Program-made: the position numbers and the translations under genes
Shown: positions 26,139 through 35,700 of the stretch, one piece after another
Position numbering within the stretch: the stretch's first letter is position 1
How the letters are laid out: every line of letters begins with the position of its first letter
Notes under the pieces: generated by a model
What the model was told of the DNA's origin: nothing
Database searches by the model: none
What the model saw: only the letters and a program-made list of their open reading frames with translations
From: Kumtagia sp964244725
GTDB lineage: Bacteria; Pseudomonadota; Alphaproteobacteria; Rhizobiales; Rhizobiaceae
Assembly: GCA_964244725.1 (NCBI GenBank)
Contig: CAXTJQ010000014.1
Coordinates: forward strand, 49,513-113,512
Length of the DNA stretch: 64,000 bases
Direction: 5' to 3'

Positions 26139-26891
26139 ATGGTCCAGCCGCTCGTCGCCGTCGCCACCGATGTCAAGCAGATCGAAGCCTACACCTGGCA
26201 TGCCGCCCCGCAGCAATATCTCGAGGCGGCGATCGGCGCGGCGGGCGTTCTGCCGGTGCTGGTGCCGTCCTTCGGCGACCGGATCGACTTCGACCGTTTG
26301 CTGGACAGCGTCGACGGAGTGATGATCACCGGCGCGAAGTCGAACGTCCATCCGCCGCTCTACGGCGAGGCGGCCACCGAGGCGAACGGACCCTACGACC
26401 ACGCCCGCGACGCGACGACGCTGCCGCTGATCCGCCGGGCGATCGAGCGCGGCGTGCCGCTTCTCGCCATCTGCCGAGGGATCCAGGAACTCAACGTGGC
26501 GCTCGGCGGCACGCTGGGTACTGAGATCCAGGAGCGTGCAGGGTCGCTCGACCATCGCGCCGCGGCCAGCGACAACCAGGACGAGCGCTTCGCCATCCAC
26601 CAGGCCGTCAGGATCGAGGAAGGCTCATGCCTCGCCGGGGTCTTCGGCGCCGGGGAGATCCTGGTCAATTCCGTTCACCGGCAGGCGATCGACCGGCTGG
26701 GCGGCCGGCTTCAGGTCGAGGCGGTGGCGAGCGACGGGACGGTGGAAGCGGTTTCGGTGAAGGACTCCCGCGCCTTCGCCGTCGGCGTCCAGTGGCACCC
26801 GGAATATTGGGCGGCGACCGACAGCAATTCGGCGAAGGTCTTCCAGGCCTTCGGCGACGCCGTGCGGGCGCATGCGGCCGAGCGCGAGTGA
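26139..26891 (+). CDS. Gamma-glutamyl hydrolase, class I amidotransferase (PuuD type)
   Basis: A 250-residue peptidase C26 enzyme. The nucleophile is the Cys of LLAICRGIQELNVALGG (near residue 112), the catalytic His is in VQWHPEYW, with a Glu two residues on. PuuD-type proteins split gamma-glutamyl bonds, for example gamma-glutamyl-GABA. The ATG at 26139 (MVQPLVAVATD) has GGAA six bases upstream; ATG 26127 is an alternative. The 288 bp before it, back to the divergent binding-protein gene, hold no convincing gene. It could serve the gamma-glutamylation pathway at 37-45 kb. Confidence 0.88.
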   Translation: MVQPLVAVATDVKQIEAYTWHAAPQQYLEAAIGAAGVLPVLVPSFGDRIDFDRLLDSVDGVMITGAKSNVHPPLYGEAATEANGPYDHARDATTLPLIRRAIERGVPLLAICRGIQELNVALGGTLGTEIQERAGSLDHRAAASDNQDERFAIHQAVRIEEGSCLAGVFGAGEILVNSVHRQAIDRLGGRLQVEAVASDGTVEAVSVKDSRAFAVGVQWHPEYWAATDSNSAKVFQAFGDAVRAHAAERE

Positions 26892-26919
26892 ATACAGGCC
26901 GCCGAGCAGAGCACTCCCC

Positions 26920-27894
26920 TCAGCCGCGCTCGATTCCCGCCGTCTCCGGCGCAGGCGTCAGCGCCTTCCCCTCCGAAAACCACGAGACCAGATTGTCGAC
27001 CACCAGGTCGGCCATGGCGTCGCGCGTATGGACCGAGGCCGATCCGACATGCGGCAGCAAGGTTGCGTTCGGCGCATCCAGAAGCGCCCGCGGCGCGTTC
27101 GGCTCGTCGGCGAACACGTCGAGTCCCGCCGCGAGAATGACGCCGTCGGCCAGCGCGGCCGCCAGCGCGGCTTCGTCGACGGTGCTGCCCCGGCCGATAT
27201 TGATGAACACGCCGCTCGGCCCGAGCGCCGCCAGCACATCGGCGTCGATCATCTTCTCGGTCGCCGCGCCGCCCGGCGCGACGGAGATCAGCGTGTCCAC
27301 GGCGCGAGCAAGCCCCAGCAGCGTCGCATGATACGGGTAGGCGACGCCCGGCGCCGGATTGCGGTTGTGGTAGGCGATGCCGACCCCGAAGCTTTCGAGA
27401 CGCCGCGCGATCGCCTGGCCGATGCGGCCCATGCCGACGATGCCGATGGTCCGCCCGCGCAGCGTCGCCTTGGTCAGCGGGTATGGGCCCTGGTTCGCCC
27501 ATAGACCGTCGCGCAGATATTTCTCGGCGCGATAGAATTCGCGGATCGTCGTGAGCAGCAGGCCGAGCGCGGTGTCGGCGACCTCCTCGGTCAGCACGTC
27601 GGGCGTGTTGGTGACCATGACATTTCGGCTTGCGGCGTGCCTGGCGTCGACGCCGTCATAGCCGACGCCGAAATTGGCGATGATCTCGAGGTTGGGGAAA
27701 GCGTCGATGAAGGCCGCGTCGATCTTCGTCGACGCTGCGATACCGCGCACGGCATCGCGCCCCGTCGGGTCGACAAGGGCCGCATCCGCGCGCTCGATCT
27801 CGATAAGCCGGAACGCTTCGCCGATGCGGGAAACGCATCGCGGGTGGATTTTTCCTGGAATGAGGATGGGCGTCCCGGCAGTCGATTTCGGCAT
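26920..27894 (-). CDS. D-2-hydroxyacid dehydrogenase (glyoxylate/hydroxypyruvate reductase type)
   Basis: NAD(P)-dependent reductase of 324 residues. The nucleotide motif is GRTIGIVGMGRIGQAIARRL near residue 147; the catalytic Arg lies in the VAPGG-to-INIGRGSTVDE region, the Glu in LDVFADEPN, and the His in LLPHVGSASVHTRDAM. NFGVGYDGVD is the substrate-loop signature. Such enzymes reduce glyoxylate, hydroxypyruvate or other 2-keto acids. It lies 36 bp downstream of the lacI-type gene on the same strand, suggesting local control. Confidence 0.9.
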   Translation of the reverse strand: MPKSTAGTPILIPGKIHPRCVSRIGEAFRLIEIERADAALVDPTGRDAVRGIAASTKIDAAFIDAFPNLEIIANFGVGYDGVDARHAASRNVMVTNTPDVLTEEVADTALGLLLTTIREFYRAEKYLRDGLWANQGPYPLTKATLRGRTIGIVGMGRIGQAIARRLESFGVGIAYHNRNPAPGVAYPYHATLLGLARAVDTLISVAPGGAATEKMIDADVLAALGPSGVFINIGRGSTVDEAALAAALADGVILAAGLDVFADEPNAPRALLDAPNATLLPHVGSASVHTRDAMADLVVDNLVSWFSEGKALTPAPETAGIERG

Positions 27895-27930
27895 GGATCG
27901 TGACTCGCAGGTGGTTGGCGGGGTGATCGA

Positions 27931-28974
27931 TCAGCGCTCGCGCGGCGCGCCCGTCGATTGGCGTATATGCAGTTCGGGCCGGATCAGATCCTGCGCCGAT
28001 TGTACCGGCGCGCCGCTCAGTTTGTCGAGCAACGCGCGCGCCGCGCGGCGGCCGACCTCGCGCTGGCCGTTCCAGACGGTGGTCAGCGCCGGCGTGGCGA
28101 TCGCGGCCTCCTCGAGATCATCGTAGCCGGTGACCGAAATGTCGACGCCCGGCGCCATGCCGGCGCGCGCGATGCCGTTCATCAGGCCGATCGCGACGAG
28201 GTCGTTCCAGCAACAGGCGGCGGTCGGGCGGTCGGCCAGGGCGAGGAAGCGGCCCGCCGCCTCGAACCCGGCCTGCTTGGTGCGGGGACCGGGAATCCGC
28301 CAGTCGCCGCGAACCGCCAGCCCCGCTTTTTCCATCGCGCCGCGATAGCCCTGATAGCGGTCGCGCCCGGTCGAGGTCTGGTCGGCGCCGCCGATCATCG
28401 CGATGCGCCGGTGTCCGAGCGAAATGAGGTGATTGGTGGCGAGCGCCATGCCATACGCGTCGTCGCCGCGGAACACCGGCACGTCCGCGCCCTCGACCGT
28501 GCGCGCGATGAGGACGGCTGGCAGCCCGTTCTCCTCGGCCATGGCGATGTCTTCCGGCGGCGTGCCGATCGCCGGCGACATGATGACGCCGTCCGCGCCC
28601 AGTTGCAGCAGCGTGTCGATGAAGGTCCGCTGCTTCTCGAGCTGATCGTAATGGTTGGACAGGATGAAGGTTTGCCGGCTGAGGTCGAGCTCCGTCTCGA
28701 TCGAGCGTAGGATCTCCGCGAAGAACGGGTTCATGATGTCGTGGACGACGACGCCGACGATGCCGGAGCGCGAGGTGCGCAGGCTGGCCGCGCGGCGATT
28801 GTAGATGTAGCCGATTGTCCGGGCGTGGAGCTTGATGCGGTCGCGCGTCGCGTCGGCCACCAGCGGGCTGTCGCGCAGCGCCAGCGAAACCGTCGCCGTC
28901 GACACGCCGAGCGTGTCGGCGATCGTGGAAAGCTTGATCTTCTGAGCCAGAACAATCTCCCCATCGGCCGGCAC
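27931..28974 (-). CDS. LacI-family transcription regulator
   Basis: A 347-residue repressor. The HTH is LSTIADTLGVSTATVSLALR (about residues 15-34) followed by the hinge helix; the effector domain shows GIVGVVVHDIMNPFFAEILR and GADGVIMSPAIGT. The ligand is unknown, likely a sugar or organic acid metabolite. The frame begins with GTG 28974, directly touching a 23-bp palindrome and lacking a ribosome site; a better site, GGGGAG, precedes LAQKIKLSTIA ten codons later, where the codon is CTG, so the real start is unsure by about ten residues. Confidence 0.88.
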   Translation of the reverse strand: MPADGEIVLAQKIKLSTIADTLGVSTATVSLALRDSPLVADATRDRIKLHARTIGYIYNRRAASLRTSRSGIVGVVVHDIMNPFFAEILRSIETELDLSRQTFILSNHYDQLEKQRTFIDTLLQLGADGVIMSPAIGTPPEDIAMAEENGLPAVLIARTVEGADVPVFRGDDAYGMALATNHLISLGHRRIAMIGGADQTSTGRDRYQGYRGAMEKAGLAVRGDWRIPGPRTKQAGFEAAGRFLALADRPTAACCWNDLVAIGLMNGIARAGMAPGVDISVTGYDDLEEAAIATPALTTVWNGQREVGRRAARALLDKLSGAPVQSAQDLIRPELHIRQSTGAPRER

Positions 28975-28997
28975 ACGATTTAAACTGTTTAAATCGT
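28975..28997 (-). promoter_or_regulatory. Perfect LacI-type operator palindrome
   Basis: The core GATTTAAAC-T-GTTTAAATC is perfectly symmetric and extends by AC/GT on each flank, making 23 bp with a single central base. It abuts the first codon of the LacI-family gene. This fits an autoregulatory operator controlling the regulator and the dehydrogenase behind it. Confidence 0.7.
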
Positions 28998-29099
28998 CTA
29001 TGCCATCGATCGAAGGGAAGTCAAACGGCTTTGTCGGCCATCCATGGCTGGCCGAAGGAAACGAACATCGGCTCGAAACGCGCAGCCGCGTCGCCCGAT

Positions 29100-29570
29100 C
29101 TAGTCTTCCTTGTCGTCGTCGAGTTCGGCGTCGACCGCGACGACGCCTGACAGGTTGGCTTCGATCCGCGACAGGAGCTTGGCGAGAACTTTCTGGTCCT
29201 TCTTGTCCAGACCCTTGAAGGCCGATTTCTCCGTCTTGCGCACCGACTTTTCGATATCGACGATCGCGCTGCGGCCCGCTTCGGTGAGGAAGATATGCGC
29301 CTGGCGGGCGTCGGTGTCGGACGCGCGCTTCTCGAGGAAGCCCTGCGCCTGCAGCCTGTTGATCGTCTTGGTGATGGTCGGGGGTCGCACGCCGATGCGC
29401 GTGGAAAGCTGGCCCGGCGTCTGGCCATCCTCCCGGTCGAGCGCAATCATGATCTGATCCTGCCCGGCGTAGAAGCCATGCTCCAGCAACCGCGCGGCCA
29501 GCGCGGTGCGGGCCAGGCGCGCGGCGGCGTGAAGGCGGCCCATGACGGCGTTCTTGTTCGCTTTGGCCAT
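29100..29570 (-). CDS. MarR-family regulator
   Basis: A 156-residue winged-helix dimeric regulator. The recognition region is GQLSTRIGVRPPTITKTINRLQAQGFLEKR (split as residues 53-70 and 71-82), then the wing ASDTDARQAHIFLTEAG. The C-terminal dimer helices end in an acidic tail (DAELDDDKED). It is divergent from the GTPase gene across 166 bp, where ACAGTTCTGT is a small palindrome. Target unknown. Confidence 0.88.
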   Translation of the reverse strand: MAKANKNAVMGRLHAAARLARTALAARLLEHGFYAGQDQIMIALDREDGQTPGQLSTRIGVRPPTITKTINRLQAQGFLEKRASDTDARQAHIFLTEAGRSAIVDIEKSVRKTEKSAFKGLDKKDQKVLAKLLSRIEANLSGVVAVDAELDDDKED

Positions 29571-29736
29571 AGGGCTCCCCCGATCTCGTTTGCCGGCAAG
29601 CGATCTTGACGCCGACCTCTTCGCATAGTCGTCTTACAGTTCTGTGACAGCATCGGCCGCGCTCGCGCCTCGACAGGCGTGCATTCGCGCGGACGGCGAC
29701 CTATATGGTGGGGAGTTTCATGCGGACCGGAAGACC

Positions 29737-30753
29737 ATGAGCCCGACCCAGAGCCAAATCCCCGTCACCGTCCTGACCGGCTATCTCGGCGCCGGCAAGA
29801 CGACGCTGCTCAACCGCATTCTCTCGGAAGGTCACGGCAAGCGCTACGCGGTCATCGTCAACGAGTTCGGCGAGATCGGCATCGACAACGACCTCATCGT
29901 CGAGTCCGACGAGGAGATCTACGAGATGAACAATGGCTGCGTCTGCTGCACGGTGCGCGGCGACCTGATCCGCGTCGTCGAGGGCTTGATGAGACGCCCG
30001 GGCCGTTTCGATGCGATCGTCGTCGAGACGACCGGTCTCGCCGACCCGGCGCCGGTCGCGCAGACCTTCTTCATGGACGAGGACGTACGCTCCAAGACCA
30101 GGCTCGACGCGGTCGTGGCGCTGGTCGACGCCAAGCACCTGCCGCTGCGGCTCGAGGATTCGCGCGAGGCGGAAGACCAGATCGCCTTCGCCGACGTGGT
30201 GGTGCTCAACAAGACCGACCTCGTGACGGCGGAGGAGTTGCGGGATGTCGAGGCGGCGATCCGCGCCATCAACCCGTCGGCGAAGATTCACCGCACGACG
30301 CGCTCGGCCGTCGATCTCGCCAGCGTCCTCGACCAGGGTGCGTTCGATTTGAAGCGCGCGCTGGACAATGATCCGCATTTCCTCGACGGCGATCACGCCC
30401 ACGAGCACGGCGACCACGACCATCATGACCATGCCGCGGCCTCGCCGATCCATGACGTGACGGTTCAGTCGGTGTCGTTGCGCGGCGGCGAGATGGACCC
30501 GAAGAAGTTTTTCCCGTGGATCGAGAAGATCACGCAGGTTGAGGGGCCGAACATCCTGCGCCTCAAGGGCATCATCGCGCTCAAGGACGATCCGGATCGC
30601 TACGTCGTGCAGGGCGTCCACATGATCATGGAAGGCGACCACCAGCGCCCCTGGAAAATCGGCGAGAAGCACGAGAGCCGGCTCGTCTTCATCGGCCGGG
30701 AGCTCGACCGCGAGCGCCTGATGCGGACTTTCGACGCCTGCCAGGCGGCCTGA
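29737..30753 (+). CDS. COG0523 (CobW-family) GTPase, probable metal chaperone
   Basis: A 338-residue G3E GTPase. Walker A is GYLGAGKTTLL (residues 15-25), the metal-binding CxCC motif is NGCVCC (C68, C70, C71), VVETTGLADP is Walker B/switch II and NKTD the base-recognition motif. A His/Asp-rich loop (DHAHEHGDHDHHDH) near residues 215-235 and a CobW C-terminal domain (HMIMEGDHQRPW) follow. COG0523 members move zinc, cobalt or other metals to target proteins. The ATG at 29737 starts MSPTQSQIPV. The WD40 gene is 125 bp downstream, a pairing often seen in alphaproteobacteria. Confidence 0.9.
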   Translation: MSPTQSQIPVTVLTGYLGAGKTTLLNRILSEGHGKRYAVIVNEFGEIGIDNDLIVESDEEIYEMNNGCVCCTVRGDLIRVVEGLMRRPGRFDAIVVETTGLADPAPVAQTFFMDEDVRSKTRLDAVVALVDAKHLPLRLEDSREAEDQIAFADVVVLNKTDLVTAEELRDVEAAIRAINPSAKIHRTTRSAVDLASVLDQGAFDLKRALDNDPHFLDGDHAHEHGDHDHHDHAAASPIHDVTVQSVSLRGGEMDPKKFFPWIEKITQVEGPNILRLKGIIALKDDPDRYVVQGVHMIMEGDHQRPWKIGEKHESRLVFIGRELDRERLMRTFDACQAA

Positions 30754-30878
30754 CTACCGCCTGATGGCCAACTCGGATGATGGAACACCCTCGGATTTGA
30801 CTGGAATCGCAAGCATCGCTTGAGGCATCGCTGTGGAGTGCCTATGGGTCGCGTAGACCCGGAGTATGACACCAGCCC

Positions 30879-31853
30879 ATGCCCACCACCGCCCCCCTCG
30901 ATCTCGACGGCCACTGCATCGCCGCCGTCTTTCTCGACGACATCCCGCATTTCGCGATGGCGGACGGCGCGGTTCACCGGCTCGATTTCGGCCACAAGAC
31001 CGTGCAGGCCAATGACGGGCTGCTTTGCGCGGCGCTGGATGCCCCCGCCAGGATGCTGATCACTGGCGGCGAGGACGGCAAAGTCTTTGCAACGAGCCCG
31101 GGCGGCGAGACGGAGATCGTTGCGCAAGCCGGCAGGAAATGGATCACCAGCGTCGCGTGCGGTCCGCAGGGCGCGATCGCCTATGCGACCGGCAGGACCG
31201 CCTTCGTCAAGCTGCCGGACCGCGGCGTCAGGGAGTTCCAGCATCCCCGCTCGGTCGAGGGACTGGGGTTCGCGCCGAAGGGGCTGCGTCTCGGCGTGGC
31301 GCGCTACAACGGCGCGACGCTGCATTTTCCAGGCGCCACGAGCAAGCCGGTCGAACTCGAATGGGCCGGCGCCCATACCGGCCTGACCTTCTCGCCGGAC
31401 GGCAACTTCCTCGTCACCGCGATGCAGGAGAACGCCTTGCACGGCTGGAAACTCGCCGACGGCAAGCACATGCGCATGACGGGCTATCCGGCCAAGGTGA
31501 AGAGCCTCTCCTGGAGCGCCAGGGGCAAGTGGCTGGCGAGCTCGGGCGCGCCGGCGGCGATCGTCTGGCCGTTCCAGGGCAAGGACGGGCCGATGGGCAA
31601 GGCGCCGCTCGAACTCGGCACGCGCGGCGATGCGATGGCGACGGCCGTCGCCTGCCATCCGAGCGAGGACATCGTTGCGATCGGCTACGACGACGGCATG
31701 GTGCTCGCGGCGCGTTTCGCCGATGCCAAGGAGGTCGTGCTGCGGCGCGGCGGCAAGGGGGCGGTCACCGCGATGATGTGGGACGGCGCGGAGCGCCGCG
31801 TCGTGTTCGGATCGCAGGCGGGCGACTGCGGCGTGATCGATATCTCCGCCTGA
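30879..31853 (+). CDS. WD40-repeat beta-propeller protein
   Basis: A 324-residue cytoplasmic protein made of about seven blade-like repeats, visible as LITGGEDGKVFATSP, GLTFSPDGNFLVTAMQENALHGW, LSWSARGKWLASSGAPAAIVW and VAIGYDDGMVLAARF. No signal peptide. WD40 propellers act as binding platforms. Its place right after the COG0523 GTPase suggests it is the partner or scaffold of that chaperone, but the target is unknown. Confidence 0.85.
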   Translation: MPTTAPLDLDGHCIAAVFLDDIPHFAMADGAVHRLDFGHKTVQANDGLLCAALDAPARMLITGGEDGKVFATSPGGETEIVAQAGRKWITSVACGPQGAIAYATGRTAFVKLPDRGVREFQHPRSVEGLGFAPKGLRLGVARYNGATLHFPGATSKPVELEWAGAHTGLTFSPDGNFLVTAMQENALHGWKLADGKHMRMTGYPAKVKSLSWSARGKWLASSGAPAAIVWPFQGKDGPMGKAPLELGTRGDAMATAVACHPSEDIVAIGYDDGMVLAARFADAKEVVLRRGGKGAVTAMMWDGAERRVVFGSQAGDCGVIDISA

Positions 31854-31936
31854 TCGCGCCAGCGAAAATCTCGTCGCAAAATGACGGAACGGCTGCGTGT
31901 CGGGGCCGTTTTCCGCGCTTCACGGAGTGCGATGCG

Positions 31937-32140
31937 ATGCCGAAGCTCACCCGCAAAGACGGCAAGTCGTCCAAGCCTCGTGCTGGAGACTATCCCGAAA
32001 CCGAAAAGGAAGAGGCCGAACGAGAGGAGCTCGCAGAGCAGGAGCTCGAGACTGGGCTGGAGGACTCCTTTCCCGCCGGCGATCCGGTGTCGGTTGCCTC
32101 GGGCGCGATTTCGGGGGCGCCCGACAAACCTGGGACATGA
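31937..32140 (+). CDS. Small acidic protein of unknown function
   Basis: A 67-residue hydrophilic protein. A lysine-rich start (MPKLTRKDGKSSKPRAGDYP) leads to a glutamate-rich middle (EKEEAEREELAEQELETG) and the end LEDSFPAGDPVSVASGAISG. The DSFPASDPxS element recurs in small alphaproteobacterial proteins of unknown function, which is why I call it a real gene. Probably unstructured. Confidence 0.6.
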   Translation: MPKLTRKDGKSSKPRAGDYPETEKEEAEREELAEQELETGLEDSFPAGDPVSVASGAISGAPDKPGT

Positions 32141-32161
32141 TGTCCCGCCTGATGTCTCGCA

Positions 32162-32632
32162 TCATGCCGCTGGTTCGGCGAAGGCGAGCGTCAGCCAGCG
32201 GGCCGTCAGCGCCGGCTTGACCGACCCCCGGATCTCGATGGTCGCATCGTAGGCGATCTCGATCCAGCCGGATGGACGCGCCTTGGCGTTTGCCAGCACG
32301 AACCGGGTGCGGATGCTGGATCCGGTCTTGACCGGGGCGACGAAACGGACCGAATCGAAGCCCTGGTTGATGCCGATATCGGCGCCCTCGATGCGCGGCA
32401 CGGTCTCGAAGGCCATGGCGGAGAGCAGGGAAAGCGTCAGGAAACCATGCGCGATGGTTCCCCCGAATGCGGTTTCGCTCGCCGCGCGCTCGGGATCGCA
32501 GTGGATGAACTGATGGTCGTCGGTCGCGTCGGCAAAGGTGTCGATCATCGCCTGCGTCACCACGCGCCAGGGCGAGACGCCGATCTCGGTCCCGACCGCG
32601 GCGAGGACGTTTCCGATGCTGACGGTGGCCAC
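32162..32632 (-). CDS. MaoC-family hydratase
   Basis: A 156-residue hot-dog-fold protein. The hydratase motif is FADATDDHQFIHCDPERAA (about residues 33-51), holding the catalytic Asp and His, then FGGTIAHGFLTLSLLS. MaoC/NodN-type proteins hydrate enoyl-CoA or related thioesters. The start is a GTG at 32632 with GGAAG upstream. It stands alone, convergent to the small acidic protein gene. The substrate is not known. Confidence 0.87.
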   Translation of the reverse strand: MATVSIGNVLAAVGTEIGVSPWRVVTQAMIDTFADATDDHQFIHCDPERAASETAFGGTIAHGFLTLSLLSAMAFETVPRIEGADIGINQGFDSVRFVAPVKTGSSIRTRFVLANAKARPSGWIEIAYDATIEIRGSVKPALTARWLTLAFAEPAA

Positions 32633-32717
32633 GGCGGCTTCCGGTTGTTGGTCTGAACGTGGAGCGCCTGCTTAGGAGGCCTGTGCGGGACGTACAACCC
32701 AAAAGATCCGGCGCAGG

Positions 32718-35700
32718 CTATTCTGCAGGCAGGATGGTCTGGCCGGCGGCGTGTTCGAGTTCGCGGTCGAGGCGCTTGTGGTTCTCGACATTGGGCGTCA
32801 CGAAGCGGCCGAGCAGCAGGTAGGCGACCGGCGTCAGGAACAGGGTCGAGAGCGTCGCCAGGCCCAGGCCGCCGACGATGACCCAGCCGAGCGCGATGCG
32901 CGCCTCCGCGCCGGCGCCGGACGCGAACACCAGCGGCAGGCCGCCGAGAACGGTGCAGATCATGGTCATCATCACCGGCCGCAGGCGGATGGTGGATGCC
33001 TGCTCGATCGCCTCGCGGACCGAAGCGCCCTTGTCGCGCAGCTGGTTGGCGAATTCGACGATGAGAATCCCGTTCTTGGCCATCACGCCCACCAGAAGCA
33101 CGAGGCCGATCTGGCTGTAGGCGTTGAGCGAGGTGCCGGTGAAGACCAGCGCGAAGACCGCGCAGGCCAGGCCGAGCGGCACCGTCGCCATGATGATGAC
33201 GGCGCTGATGAAGCTTTCGAACTGGGCCGCGAGCACCAGCAGGATGATGACGATCGCGAAGCCGAAGATCGTCAGCATGCCGCTCGACGATTCGCCGAGC
33301 GTGGCCGCTTCCGCCAGCGGGATGATGCGGTTGCCGGGCTTGAGGAGCGGCGCGGCGATCTCGCGGGCGGCGGTCAGCGCCTCGCCGAGCGCGAAGTCCG
33401 GACGCAAGCTCGATGTGATGGAGATCGCGCGCAACTGCTGCTCGCGCTGGAGCTGCGGCGCGACGGCCCGCTCGGTCAGGCTCGCGATGGTCGACACCGG
33501 CACGTAGCGGCCGTCGGATGCTTTCAGGAAGATGTTCTCGAGGTCGGTCGGGTCGTTGATCGGATTGCTGGTCGAGACGAGCTTGACCGGATAGGCGCGG
33601 TCCTCGATGAACACGTCGGCGACCTCGCGCCCGTCGAGCATGGCCTGGATCGTGTCCGAGAGGCCGGCGATGTCGATGCCGAGGTCGGAGGCGCGTTCGC
33701 GGTCGATCTCGATGGCGAGCTGCGGCTGGGTGGAGTCGGTCGACAGGCGCGGCTGGTCGAAGCGCGGGTCCTTCTCCATCGCCGCGATGACGGCGCCGGC
33801 CACCGCGCCGAGCTCGGCATAGCTGTTGCCGACGATCGCGAATTGCAGGCCGCTGCCGGCGCCGCGGATGCCGAGGCTATTGGGCGAAAACGGGAAGGCG
33901 CGGACACCGGGGACCTGTTTCGCCAGCCGGTCGATGTCGGCGATGATCGCCTGCGCGCCCCGCGCGCGCTGGTCCCAGGGGGCCAGCGCCATCACCATAA
34001 AGCCGCTGTTGGTTGCGTTGCCCTGGCCGGCGTTGGCGAAGACGGAGACGATCTCGCCCGAATCGCGCAGCGGCTGCAGCAATTGCTCGATGCGGCGCAT
34101 CTGCTGCGTCGTGTAGTCGAGGCTGACGCCCTGCGGCGCGGTGATGCGCAGCAGGGCCAGGGAGCGGTCCTCGCTCGGCGTCAGTTCGTTGCGGACAAGG
34201 CCGAAGGCGCCGAACGCCGCGGCTGCGAAAACCGCCGAGACCAGGATGACGATCGCCGGCGCATTGAGGCAGGCGCGCAGACAACGCGCATAGAAGGAGG
34301 CAAGACCCGAGCCGATGCGGCCGAGCGGGCTGCGCCGATGCGCGTCCTCGTGCGCCACGAGGTTCGTCAGCATGCGCGAGGCGAGCATCGGACAGAGCGA
34401 GAGCGCGACCACCGACGACAGCAGCACCGACATCGCCAGCACGAAGCCGAACTCGCGGAAAAGCCCACCGGTCTGGCCGGGCAGGAAAGACAGCGGCACG
34501 AAGACGGCGGCGAGCGTCGCGGTCGTGGCAATGACGGCGAAAAAGACCTCCTGCGTGCCGAGCACGGCGGCGGCGCGCGGTCCCATGCCCTCGTTGCGAC
34601 GCCGGACGATGTTTTCCAGCACCACGATCGCGTCGTCGACGACGAGGCCGGTCGCGAGCACGAGCGCCAGCAGGGTCAGGATGTTGATCGAGAAGCCGGC
34701 GAGGTAGATCGCCGCCAGCGTGCCGATGAGGGCCACAGGCATGGCGAGGCCCGGAATAAGCGTGGCGCGCCAGTCGAGCAGGAACAGATAGATCACGATG
34801 AGCACGATGGAGACCGACAGGCCGAGCGCGATCTCGACCTCGTGGATCGCGCCCTGGACGAAGATGGCGTCGTCGCTGTTGACGCGGATCTGCATGCCCT
34901 GCGGCAATGTCTCCTGGATGCGGGCGGCCGCGGCGCGCACGCCCTCGGAAATGTCGAGCGTGTTGGATTGCGCCTGGCGGATGATGCCGAGCCCGATGCC
35001 GGTCTTGCCGTCGGAGCGCAGCGAGGTCAGCGCGATGTCGGCGCCGAGCGTGACGGTGGCGAGGTCGCCGAGCTTGGTGCGTCCGGCAATGACGATGTTC
35101 TCGAACGCCTCGGGCGTGGTGACATTGGCGGTAGCGCGGACGATGATGTCCTGGTTGGCCGTGGTCAGCGAGCCGGCAGGCGTGTCGAAGGCGACGGAAG
35201 CCAGCGCGTTGCGGATATCGGCCACCGTGAAGCCCATGCTGGCGACCTTGGCCTGGTCGATGTCGACGCGAAAAATCTTCTCGCGGTCGCCCGAAATCTG
35301 CACGTCGGCCACGCCGGGAACGGCCGCGAGCATGTCGGCGACCTCGTCCTCGACCAGGATGGTCATGTCTTCGACCGACATCGTGTCCGAGGTGATCGCG
35401 AGGCGCATGACCGGGTCGGCATTGGCGTCGGCCTTGACGATGCGCGGCGGGTCGAGGTCCTCCGGCAGGTCGTTCTGGACGCGGCTGACCGCGTCGCGCG
35501 CATCGGAGGCCGCGACATCGAGGTCGACGCCGTCGTTGAACTCGACCGTCACGCGGCTGCGGCCGTAGGAAGAGGTCGACGAGATCGACTTGACGCCAGA
35601 GACGCGCGCCACAGCCCCCTCCAGCACGGCGGTGACCTCGCGGTCGACGGTCTCGCCGGCCGCGCCCTCGAAATCGGCGCTGATGGTGATCACCGGCCGG

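Noticed and set aside
29034..29055. Hairpin TCGGCCA/TGGCCGA after the MarR gene as a terminator
   Set aside because: No run of Ts follows on either strand; could be chance in GC-rich DNA.
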